This document shows positions 1 to 6,750 of a stretch of DNA of 47,085 nucleotides, piece by piece; position 1 is the first letter of the stretch; the number at the start of each line of letters is the position of its first letter. Made by a program: the position numbers and the translations under genes. This DNA is from Myxococcales bacterium (GTDB lineage: Bacteria; Myxococcota_A; Polyangia; Polyangiales; Polyangiaceae): contig JANXLV010000087.1 of assembly GCA_025355005.1 (NCBI GenBank), forward strand, positions 1 to 47,085. Direction: 5' to 3'. The notes below the pieces were generated by a model. That model had not been told where the DNA came from, did not search any database, and saw nothing but the letters and a program-made list of their open reading frames with translations.

Positions 1-59
1 CGCTCTCATCGACGCCCTCACCTTCCGTAGCAGAGGCAGGCGACGACACCGCGGGCCTC

Positions 60-1133
60 ATGCCCGAAGGCGGCCCTCCGATCCCGCACGCAAGGTTCCC
101 GCGATGCCCCAGCGGCGCGTTCTGCGCGACGAAGGCAAAGATGGCCACCTTCGCGGACAAGGGCTCTCCGAAGAGGCTCGATTGCCCGACGCAGCTGGAG
201 GAGCGCGATCGACCCGACGGCGCGGAGGGCATGCCGCGGATGAGATACGCGCGCATGTCATTCGATGAGCAAGGCACCACCGCCACCCGCAGCGATGGCG
301 GCGCGAGCGACAGCTGCTGCTACACGTGGCTCATGCCGTGCCCCGGCGGGCGCCCTCTGCTCTCCGAAGATCGACCCGTGGTGGCAGAAGCACTCGAAGG
401 CGCCGCATGGTCTGCCGCAGGCGTTTTCATGCAGATCCCCGAGCTCGCTGCGATCTCCGCGCTCTCGGACGAGGCGCGGCGTGACGCTGCGGATGCATGG
501 CAGCGTGACGCGCTCTCGGAGCACGCGTCGATCGCATCGTTCGCACGTGCAACGCTGGAGCTGCTCTCCGTCGGCGCGCCACTGGAGCTCGTCAAGGACA
601 CGCAGCGCGCGGGCATGGACGAGGTCCGCCATGCATCCGCCTGCTTCGACGTCGCACGCGCACTGGGCTGCACGGCCACGACGCCTGGTCCGCTCCCGCC
701 GTGCGCGCCGCGCGCTCCCGACCTCGTTCGCCTCGCACGCGACACGTTCATCGAAGGCTGCGTGGGTGAGACCGTGTCCGCGCTCGCAGCAACGCGCGCC
801 TCCGACCGGGCCACGGGCGCCGTCCGCAGCGTGTGGCGCTTGCTCGCCGCGGACGAGACCCGGCATGCCGCGCTCGCATGGCGCACGCTCGCGTGGGCGC
901 TGCGAGCTTCAGGACCGGCGGTCGCGCGCGAGCTCCTGGCGTTTGCCGAGGGCATGCGCGACGAGCTCCTGCGTGCGGCCAGCGTGCAGGCCGCAGCATC
1001 GAACGCCGACACCGTCGTCTTCGGGAGGCTCTCGCAAGGCGCGCTCGCGGCCGTGCATCGCGACGCCTGGCTGGAGCTGATCATGCCTGCGCTGATCGAG
1101 CTCGTAGGAAGCGAAGCGCCGCAAGCGAGCTGA
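60..1133 (+). CDS. Ferritin-like diiron domain protein (5' end possibly outside window)
   Basis: The C-terminal two thirds show the four-helix diiron pattern: a Glu in SEHAS, an ExxH in DEVRH, a second Glu in GETVS and a second ExxH in DETRH. These are the ligand spacings of ferritin-like and rubrerythrin-type helical bundles. A Cys-rich segment reading CPGGRP precedes the bundle, an arrangement I associate with myxobacterial ferritin-like proteins. The annotated ATG is the first in the window, but the frame is open back to base 3, so the true start may lie upstream. The residues before about 95 look low in complexity and may not be translated. A role in metal or peroxide handling is inferred from the fold only; no partner gene is adjacent. 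Confidence 0.75.
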   Translation: MPEGGPPIPHARFPRCPSGAFCATKAKMATFADKGSPKRLDCPTQLEERDRPDGAEGMPRMRYARMSFDEQGTTATRSDGGASDSCCYTWLMPCPGGRPLLSEDRPVVAEALEGAAWSAAGVFMQIPELAAISALSDEARRDAADAWQRDALSEHASIASFARATLELLSVGAPLELVKDTQRAGMDEVRHASACFDVARALGCTATTPGPLPPCAPRAPDLVRLARDTFIEGCVGETVSALAATRASDRATGAVRSVWRLLAADETRHAALAWRTLAWALRASGPAVARELLAFAEGMRDELLRAASVQAAASNADTVVFGRLSQGALAAVHRDAWLELIMPALIELVGSEAPQAS

Positions 1134-1142
1134 GCGGGCGAA

Positions 1143-1937
1143 TCAGGCGCCGCGGTAGGGTCCGCCGCGCGAGCGCTCGAGCCAGAGGGCGAGAAGTGTT
1201 GCCTGTACCTCGACCCCGCGCGGCGCGATGAAGGTTCGTGGCTCGTCCGAGCCGATCACGTGCACGAAGTCCGTGGTGTTGATCGGGCTCTTCACGAAGC
1301 GATCGTCGAACAGAGCCTGACGCGCGTGCTCGCGCACGAGGCCGATCGTGACGTTGAAGTTCGTGCGTCGCACGGCCTGCATCCGAGGCCCGAGCGCCAG
1401 GTACTGGGCCTCGCGCTCGTGCAGGATCCACGGCGGACGCGCCTGTTCGTCGTCTCCCTTGCGCCGGAACAAATAGGCCGACAGCTCCAGCGTGGTCTCG
1501 TGGTGCGTCTCGATCTTCTCCACGCGCTCCGCCCGGCGACCGTGGAACTCCATGTCGATCTCCTTCTTCTCACGCAGTACGTCCTGGCGTGCCTGCACGA
1601 TCACGACGACGGCGATGTCGTCCCATGGCAGCACCGGCGAGCCCGGCCCGTTCGCCGTGAGCGCCTCCGCATCCCACGTGAAGCGGTGCACCTTGGTGAG
1701 GTCGCCCGGCCGATTCATGGTCGACGTGTCGCAGGCGACCGCGCCCAGGCCGCGCGCGCGGATGCCCGCGAGCACCTTCAGTGCCGCGTCGCGATCCGCG
1801 GACGAGAAGACGATGCGCGGCAGCACGGACGACAGCCGCAGGCGCACGTCGTACGCGGACAGACCGAGGAGCGGCGCGAGCGCGTACGCTTCGGTCTCCG
1901 TGTCTCCTGTTTGCTCTGTCACCGCGACGACGTACAC
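1143..1937 (-). CDS. Conserved-looking hypothetical protein, 264 aa
   Basis: I do not recognise a family. The protein starts at a GTG 15 bp after the stop of the DUF4870 gene, so the two are probably cotranscribed. It is soluble, with no signal peptide or membrane segment. The first 90 residues (LLGLSAYDVRLRLSSVLPR, then SSADRDAALKVLAGIRARG) resemble a small alpha/beta module in which a residue range is compared or scaled. A central segment PWDDIAVVVIVQARQ is followed by a charged region and a C-terminal stretch with TTDFVHVIGSDEPRTF. Codon use is typical of the window, supporting a real gene. Confidence 0.7.
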   Translation of the reverse strand: MYVVAVTEQTGDTETEAYALAPLLGLSAYDVRLRLSSVLPRIVFSSADRDAALKVLAGIRARGLGAVACDTSTMNRPGDLTKVHRFTWDAEALTANGPGSPVLPWDDIAVVVIVQARQDVLREKKEIDMEFHGRRAERVEKIETHHETTLELSAYLFRRKGDDEQARPPWILHEREAQYLALGPRMQAVRRTNFNVTIGLVREHARQALFDDRFVKSPINTTDFVHVIGSDEPRTFIAPRGVEVQATLLALWLERSRGGPYRGA

Positions 1938-1952
1938 GCGTCGTCGACGTTA

Positions 1953-2378
1953 TCAGGCCATCAGATTCTTCGCGATCCGTCCCACGAACGGATACTCGTA
2001 CGGCTCGCAGCAGAACGTCTTGTAGGCCGCGATGCCGTGGAACACCATGAACACGGGGATCGCCAGCCCACACGTTGCCGCAGCGACGATGGTGCCAGTG
2101 AGCGACCAGAGCAGCGCCTGGAGCGCCTGGAACTCCGCATAGCGCGACTCGTTGCGCTTCAAGAGGTAGACGACGATCGGCGCGAGCATCCACGCGAAGA
2201 ACGTCCCGCCGTGCGCGATCAGCGCAGCGATGCGATCGCTGGACGTGGGCTCGGGCCAGTCGTCGAAGGGCGCCGAAGCCGGAGGATGGGCGGGCGGAGG
2301 CGGCGCGGGAGGGGGAACAACCTCGCCCTCGTGCACGTCACCGAAGCCGGAGGCGCCGTAAATACTCTGCGTGTTCAT
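1953..2378 (-). CDS. DUF4870-type small membrane protein
   Basis: The 141-residue protein has a Pro/Ala-rich cytosolic N-terminus (to about residue 40) followed by the DUF4870/Tic20-like pattern: SSDRIAALIAHGGTFF, a membrane span, a short loop with LKRNESRYAEFQALQA, a second hydrophobic stretch (TGTIVAAATCGLAIPVFMV) and a short third segment ending in FVGRIAKNL. The conserved charged loop between helices (K..S.Y..FQA.QAL) is diagnostic of the family. Its biochemical function is unknown. It sits downstream of the sigma/anti-sigma block on the same strand, separated by 85 bp, and just upstream of an unknown gene. Confidence 0.85.
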   Translation of the reverse strand: MNTQSIYGASGFGDVHEGEVVPPPAPPPPAHPPASAPFDDWPEPTSSDRIAALIAHGGTFFAWMLAPIVVYLLKRNESRYAEFQALQALLWSLTGTIVAAATCGLAIPVFMVFHGIAAYKTFCCEPYEYPFVGRIAKNLMA

Positions 2379-2448
2379 GACTGACGGTCCCTTTCACAGG
2401 ACCAGTCGTCCGAGCGCCGCCCGAAATTTCGTTATTCGCTCAGGTCGA

Positions 2449-2472
2449 GCCTCAGGTAGAGCCTCAGGTAGA
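2449..2472. repeat. 12-bp tandem duplication spanning a stop codon
   Basis: Two exact copies of GCCTCAGGTAGA lie head to tail, with a third, degenerate 11-bp copy at 2438-2448. On the minus strand each unit supplies a TGA in the frame of the upstream secreted-protein gene, so the gene ends in a run of in-frame stops. Confidence 0.8.
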
Positions 2473-3069
2473 GAAGGGCTCGACCGTGAGCGCCACGACC
2501 AGGCTCCCCGTCGGGAACGCGATGCCGCCGACGAACACGGACTGATGGACGCCGGCCGTGAACTCGATGAGCTTCATGTAGCGATCACCCGACGGCGGAC
2601 TGATGGACGCAGCCACCGTCACGCGACGCTCGTTGCGATCTTGCACCACGTTGACCACCGAGACTTCGAGCGTGCGGCCGTTCGGGAGCAGCACGTGCTG
2701 CGGCGTACCCTTCGCGAGCTGCAGCTTCTTCCGGTCCTTGAACAGGTAGTTGTTGTACGAGTTGAGGCCGGGGCCCTTGAGCTTGTGCGAAGGCAGGTTC
2801 TCCACCGGCGTCGCCGGCTTCCCCTCATCCACCTTGGGATCGATCTGCGTGGGCTTACCGGCAACGTTCGTTGCGTGGAGGATCATCACCTCCACGTTCG
2901 CCGTTTGCGGCACGGGCGATGGAGATGGAGCTGGGTCTGCTGCGAACACGGAGCCCGAGAAGCCGAGCAACGCCGGGATCACGAGCGCGGACGCAAGGCC
3001 GATCTGGCTGAGCACCTTGCGGCGGGAAACAGGAGAGACACGAGAGCCACGAGCCGCGGACATCTTCAC
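2464..3069 (-). CDS. Exported protein with Tat-like signal, unknown function
   Basis: The N-terminus has a twin-Arg motif (SRRKVL) followed by a hydrophobic stretch (GLASALVIPALLGFSGSV) and a FAADP cleavage-like site, which suggests Tat export. The mature part (about 150 residues) is rich in beta-type sequence, with VEVMILHATN near the start and LVVALTVEP at the end, and contains KKLQLAKGTPQHVLLPNGRTL. I do not recognise a family. The start is a GTG whose bases overlap the anti-sigma stop in GTGA, so translation is probably coupled to the anti-sigma gene; an ATG two codons later is an alternative. The context implies a product made together with the sigma/anti-sigma pair, perhaps an envelope-stress effector (inference). 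Confidence 0.75.
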   Translation of the reverse strand: MKMSAARGSRVSPVSRRKVLSQIGLASALVIPALLGFSGSVFAADPAPSPSPVPQTANVEVMILHATNVAGKPTQIDPKVDEGKPATPVENLPSHKLKGPGLNSYNNYLFKDRKKLQLAKGTPQHVLLPNGRTLEVSVVNVVQDRNERRVTVAASISPPSGDRYMKLIEFTAGVHQSVFVGGIAFPTGSLVVALTVEPFST

Positions 3070-3830
3070 TTGTTGCCTCCGGAAGACTCATCGATCCAGA
3101 CCACGGCGCTCGCCGACGTCCCATCGGAGCCTGGAAGATAAAATACCGACACGCCGGTCTGCGGAGAGTCGGACATGTTGACCTCCACGCCAGAGCGGTC
3201 TTCTTGGTTGTCGCCACCGGGATTGAACGCATTGGCGGCATTGGCGGCAGCGAGCGCTGCCTCGGAGCTCGAAGGAAGCGCGGGCACGCCCATGGCATTT
3301 GGCGCGTTGGGCGCAGGAACGGAGTCGACGGGCTTGCCGAGATTGGTCGCCGTCGCGGACTTCATGTCCTTCTCGTCGGTGAAGTCGCGGGAGCGAAGCA
3401 CGAGCGCAATTCCGGCTGCGAGCGCGAGGCCCGTCGCCTCTATCACGACCGCGCGGCGACGCTTCTCGCGCGCGATCTGGAGCGACGACACGCCCGATCC
3501 CGTCTTTCCGTCGCCGTCGCGCGTGATGATGGGAGTGGTGACCGCGCTCTTCTGCTCGTGCTCGTCCACCATCCCCATGACCGCGTCGCAAATATCGAGC
3601 TTGTCGAGCTTGTCGAGCGTGCCGAGCTTGGAGCTGTCCGACAGTGCGAGAGGCTCTGCTGCGCGGACCACGTCGCCGAGGCGGTCCATCTCATCGAGGA
3701 ACGCACGCGCATCGGGGTCGCTCTCGAGCGAGGCCATCACTGCGGCCCGCGCTGCTTCGTTCTCTTCGCCGTCGAGCTCGCCGTCGGCGTACTGCATCAG
3801 CGCGATCATTCGTTCGTTGTCGAGACTCAT
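3066..3830 (-). CDS. Membrane-anchored anti-sigma-factor-like protein
   Basis: The N-terminal 60 residues (MQYADGELDGEENEAARAAV and an acidic helix after it) match the start of anti-sigma domains such as the zinc-finger ZAS type, but the HxxxCxxC zinc motif is absent. One membrane segment (AVVIEATGLALAAGIALVL) follows, then about 110 residues that should be periplasmic, ending in VSVFYLPGSDG. The start codon overlaps the sigma-factor stop (ATGA), the classic arrangement for a cognate sigma/anti-sigma pair. A curious LDKLDKLDI repeat lies in the cytosolic linker. The role as sigma inhibitor comes from operon position, topology and the ELDGEE-like motif; direct sequence support is moderate. Confidence 0.75.
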   Translation of the reverse strand: MSLDNERMIALMQYADGELDGEENEAARAAVMASLESDPDARAFLDEMDRLGDVVRAAEPLALSDSSKLGTLDKLDKLDICDAVMGMVDEHEQKSAVTTPIITRDGDGKTGSGVSSLQIAREKRRRAVVIEATGLALAAGIALVLRSRDFTDEKDMKSATATNLGKPVDSVPAPNAPNAMGVPALPSSSEAALAAANAANAFNPGGDNQEDRSGVEVNMSDSPQTGVSVFYLPGSDGTSASAVVWIDESSGGNK

Positions 3831-4714
3831 GACTCACTTCCCAGCTCTGACTCGGGCGAAGAGCCCGGGCCAGCATCGGTGCCATCGCTCACGTCGGCAG
3901 GACCTGCGGCGTTGCCGGGCTGACGGCCCATCTGCTCCACATAACAATCTACGAGCGCACGCTGCAGCTTCTGCCGCGCGTGGAAGAGGCGGCTCATGAT
4001 GGTGCCCTTCGATACGCCCATCGCCTCTGCCATCTCTTCGTAACTCAGACCGTCGACCTCGCGCATCACGATGACCCCACGGTGGTAGGGCGGCAGCGCC
4101 TCGAGCGCGGTCGCGAGGCGAGCGGCGATCTCCTTGCGACGGACGACGTCTCCAGGATCCGCGCCGTCGACACGGCTGATGAACGGAAAGTCAGCCTCGT
4201 TGGCGTCGTCGGAGTCGAACCGAGCGTCGTCCAGGTCCTGGGCCTTGCGACCCGGCTTGCGAATGAGGTCGATGCTGAGATTGGTGATGATGCGGTAGAG
4301 CCACGTGAAGAAGCTCGAACCGCCCTGGAAGTTGGGCAGGCTCTTGTAGACGCGGAGGAACGCGTCCTGAACGAGCTCGCGTGCGTCATTTTCATCGCGG
4401 ACGAGGTGGAGAGCGATGGCGAAGGCACGGCGCTGGTGACGCTCGACGAGCTTGCGGAAGGCAGCGCGGTCGCCGGCTTGTGCTTTCGCGATGAGCGCTC
4501 TGTCCTCTTCGGCCTCACGAGCTCTGTCCTCCTTAGTGTGGTTGGACGCGCCGGAAACCCGTGTATTCACCGAGTCAGCGAGCATGCGCTGCGATTGTCG
4601 CCGCGCCGCACGCGCCGCTTCGGTCGCTTGCTCACCGTTGTCTGCGCCGCTCTCGGGCGCGTGCTCTTCCGCGGCGCCGTTCTCCGGCGTGGGCTTGGCA
4701 GTGCGCGCAGACAT
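3827..4714 (-). CDS. ECF-type RNA polymerase sigma factor
   Basis: The 295-residue protein has a charged N-terminal extension of about 80 residues, then sigma region 2 (AFRKLVERHQRRAFAIA, ELVQDAFLRVYKSL, FFTWLYRIITNLSID) and region 4 (LEALPPYHRGVIVMREVDG, then SYEEMAEAMGVSKGTIMSRL with the helix-turn-helix). Regions 1 and 3 are missing, as in the RpoE-like ECF group. The frame is open further upstream to 4825, but that would overlap the htrA-like gene; the ATG at 4714 gives MSARTAK and lies just after the AT-rich palindrome at 4731-4747. The gene is followed without a gap by its probable anti-sigma factor. Confidence 0.93.
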   Translation of the reverse strand: MSARTAKPTPENGAAEEHAPESGADNGEQATEAARAARRQSQRMLADSVNTRVSGASNHTKEDRAREAEEDRALIAKAQAGDRAAFRKLVERHQRRAFAIALHLVRDENDARELVQDAFLRVYKSLPNFQGGSSFFTWLYRIITNLSIDLIRKPGRKAQDLDDARFDSDDANEADFPFISRVDGADPGDVVRRKEIAARLATALEALPPYHRGVIVMREVDGLSYEEMAEAMGVSKGTIMSRLFHARQKLQRALVDCYVEQMGRQPGNAAGPADVSDGTDAGPGSSPESELGSES

Positions 4715-4730
4715 GCGACCCACCGTAGCG

Positions 4731-4747
4731 CAAATTCCGAGAATTTG
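4731..4747. promoter_or_regulatory. Perfect 7-bp inverted repeat upstream of the ECF sigma gene
   Basis: CAAATTC-CGA-GAATTTG is a perfect palindrome with a 3-bp centre, lying 17-33 bp upstream of the sigma start and inside the 43-bp gap after the protease gene. It is AT-rich in an otherwise GC-rich region. It could be an operator for a dimeric regulator or a weak RNA hairpin between cistrons; no U-tract follows on either strand, so I favour a DNA site. Confidence 0.5.
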
Positions 4748-4757
4748 GCTCCAGGAC

Positions 4758-6029
4758 CTACGGCTCTTCGTCGCTGGGGGCCACGTGGCGCCGCTGGGCC
4801 CGTGGCCGCTCGGGGAGCAACCCAAGCACCAGGGTCAGGTCAAACGGCTTCCCTGCACGGATGACCCGTACGATCACGCTCTTGCCGACGCCCGCGGTGC
4901 TCGCGAGCCACTGGAGGAGCTTGTGGTTCTCGATCGGGGTGTTATCGAACGCGACGACCACGTCGCCCGCCTTCAGCCCTGCCTTCGCCGCCGCGCCCTG
5001 CGGCTCCACGTCCTCGATCACGGCGCCGGTGTCCTCCGTGTAACGGATCTGGGCCTTCTGTTCGGGAGAGAGCTCCCGCACGTCCCGGATACGAACACCC
5101 ATCGCGCTGCGGGTGATCTTTCCGTCGCGGAGCAGCGTGGGCAGGAGCTTCTGCACCATGCTGATCGGGATGGCGAAGCCGATGCCCTGCGCCCCTCCCC
5201 CACGTACGGCGGTGTTCATGCCCACCACCTCTCCCCGAAGATTGAGGAGCGGGCCGCCTGAGTTGCCGGGGTTGATGGAGGCGTCGGTCTGGATGAAGTC
5301 GTAGTAGCCGGAGGGGTCGAGCGGGACGTCTTCGCGGGTTCGGCCCTTCGCGCTCACGATGCCCACACTCACCGTGTGCGACAACCCGAACGGGTTCCCG
5401 ATAGCCACTACCCAGTCGCCGACCTCCGCAGCATCGGAGTCCCCGAGCGGCAGCGCCGTCAGCGGTTCCTTCGAGTCGATCTTCACGATGGCGATGTCCG
5501 TGGCCGCGTCGCGCCCCAGGATCTTCGCGGGATATGGATGCGAATTCGAGAGTTGGACCAGGACCTGATCCGCGCCTTCCACGACGTGGTTGTTCGTGAG
5601 GATGGTGCCGTCAGTGCTGATCACGAAGCCCGTGCCCAGGCCGCGGGTCTCCCGGCGGCGACCGTGCGAGAACAGACCGCGCGGCTCCTGCTCCTCACCG
5701 ACCGTGGTGATGGTCACGACGCTTGGATCCGCCTTCTTGGCGATGGGCGCGAACGACAGCGGCGCTTCACGTCCACCTACGAGGACGCTATCGGCGGCGG
5801 GGCGCGGAGCCATTCCGGATGGCAGTCCGGCGATCTGAGGAACGGCGGGCGCAGACGAGGAAGAGGCAAGCGCGCTCGAGCCCGAGGCCGCCGGGAGCGC
5901 CTCGGTGTCCTGCTTCGCGCGTGCCTTGTTGCAGCCTGCAGCTCCGAAAGCCGTGAGCGCGAGCGGTAGCGCGGGGAGGAGGCCCAGAGCGATGACAGTC
6001 ACCCACGACCCAAGAGCCCTACGCTGCAT
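4758..6029 (-). CDS. htrA: HtrA/DegP-type lipoprotein serine protease
   Basis: This is an S1C trypsin-like protease with one PDZ domain. A signal peptide ends in a lipobox (FGAAGC, Cys33), so it is probably lipid-anchored in the periplasm. Catalytic residues are visible: His148 in TNNHVVEG, Asp178 in AATDIAIVK and Ser257 in NPGNSGGPLL. The C-terminal PDZ domain (about 305-405) includes GAAAKAGLKAGDVVVAFDNTPI. A strong AGGAG ribosome site at 6036-6040, 6 bp before the ATG, fixes the start. The gene lies between the DUF1844 gene and the ECF sigma factor. An HtrA protease beside an RpoE-like sigma pair fits envelope-stress quality control, and it could also act in signalling to the anti-sigma factor (inference). 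Confidence 0.95.
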   Translation of the reverse strand: MQRRALGSWVTVIALGLLPALPLALTAFGAAGCNKARAKQDTEALPAASGSSALASSSSAPAVPQIAGLPSGMAPRPAADSVLVGGREAPLSFAPIAKKADPSVVTITTVGEEQEPRGLFSHGRRRETRGLGTGFVISTDGTILTNNHVVEGADQVLVQLSNSHPYPAKILGRDAATDIAIVKIDSKEPLTALPLGDSDAAEVGDWVVAIGNPFGLSHTVSVGIVSAKGRTREDVPLDPSGYYDFIQTDASINPGNSGGPLLNLRGEVVGMNTAVRGGGAQGIGFAIPISMVQKLLPTLLRDGKITRSAMGVRIRDVRELSPEQKAQIRYTEDTGAVIEDVEPQGAAAKAGLKAGDVVVAFDNTPIENHKLLQWLASTAGVGKSVIVRVIRAGKPFDLTLVLGLLPERPRAQRRHVAPSDEEP

Positions 6030-6035
6030 CGCTCG

Positions 6036-6040
6036 CTCCT
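6036..6040 (-). promoter_or_regulatory. Shine-Dalgarno of htrA-like gene
   Basis: AGGAG on the minus strand with 6 bp to the ATG at 6029. It overlaps the end of the upstream DUF1844 gene, consistent with cotranscription. Confidence 0.7.
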
Positions 6041-6323
6041 ACTTCGCCTTCGACAGCTCCACGTAACGCATGCGGAGGTCGAACAGTACTTGATGAAGTA
6101 AGCGCTCTTCGTCGCCCGTCAAGTTGCCCTTGGTCTTCTCCTCGAGAAGACTGAGCAGATCGATGTTCTGCTTGGCAAGCGGAAGATCGCGCGACACCTG
6201 GTCGGTGTCGGGGTGCGGCACCTCGCCCAGGTGCATGAGCGCGGAATGACTCAGCGACAAGATGAACGTCGCAAAGTCCATCTGCGGAAGCTTGTCGTGC
6301 TCCGGCTTCTCGGGCGCGGGCAT
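6039..6323 (-). CDS. DUF1844 family protein
   Basis: The 94-residue protein carries the full DUF1844 signature: MDFATFILSLSHSALMHLGE near the N-terminus, PDTDQVSRDLPLAKQNIDLLSLLEEKTKGNLT in the middle and LLHQVLFDLRMRYVEL at the end. The family consists of short helical proteins common in Deltaproteobacteria/Myxococcota and has no established function. It is preceded by a small acidic protein 3 bp upstream and followed by the HtrA-type protease 9 bp downstream. Confidence 0.92.
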   Translation of the reverse strand: MPAPEKPEHDKLPQMDFATFILSLSHSALMHLGEVPHPDTDQVSRDLPLAKQNIDLLSLLEEKTKGNLTGDEERLLHQVLFDLRMRYVELSKAK

Positions 6324-6326
6324 GGG

Positions 6327-6566
6327 TCAGGCCTCGTCTGTGGAGTCGGTCTCGTCGGCTTCGTCGCCCTCGTCCCCAACCTCTTCCGGCTCGTCCGGGG
6401 GATCCAGCGCCGGCTGCGGCGTCGCGAACGACTCCGTCTGGGCCTCTGCATCCGGGACGGCAGCAAGGTACTTCTCGAGCTCCTTCTCCGTGATCATGCC
6501 AGCCTTGAGGTTGCGCTCGCGCACGCGCAGGTCCCAGTCCCAGACGTTGAGCTTGTTCGTCGTCAT
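6327..6566 (-). CDS. Small acidic protein, 79 aa
   Basis: The N-terminal half (NKLNVWDWDLRVRERNLKAG followed by MITEKELEKYLAAVPD) looks like a compact helical motif. The C-terminal half is disordered and strongly acidic, ending in DETDSTDEA. I do not recognise a named family. A purine-rich site (AAAGGG at 6572-6577 on the minus strand) sits 5 bp before the ATG and supports translation. It is the first gene of the block leading to DUF1844, HtrA and sigma; the 184 bp before it separate it from the feruloyl-CoA synthase stop and may hold the operon promoter. Confidence 0.75.
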   Translation of the reverse strand: MTTNKLNVWDWDLRVRERNLKAGMITEKELEKYLAAVPDAEAQTESFATPQPALDPPDEPEEVGDEGDEADETDSTDEA

Positions 6567-6750
6567 GATTACCCTTTGGGCGTGGAGTGAGCGGCATCAT
6601 CTGCCTGCTTCCAACCACGGAATAGATGGAAATATGCCAGTAGTCGCCGGAGGCGCGCAGTTCAAGGGCCAAATGGGCCGAAGTACTGAACAGAGTGCCT
6701 CTATCTCGCTCCCAGGCGAGGGCCCAGGTCAGGCCAGGTCCCATGGAGGC

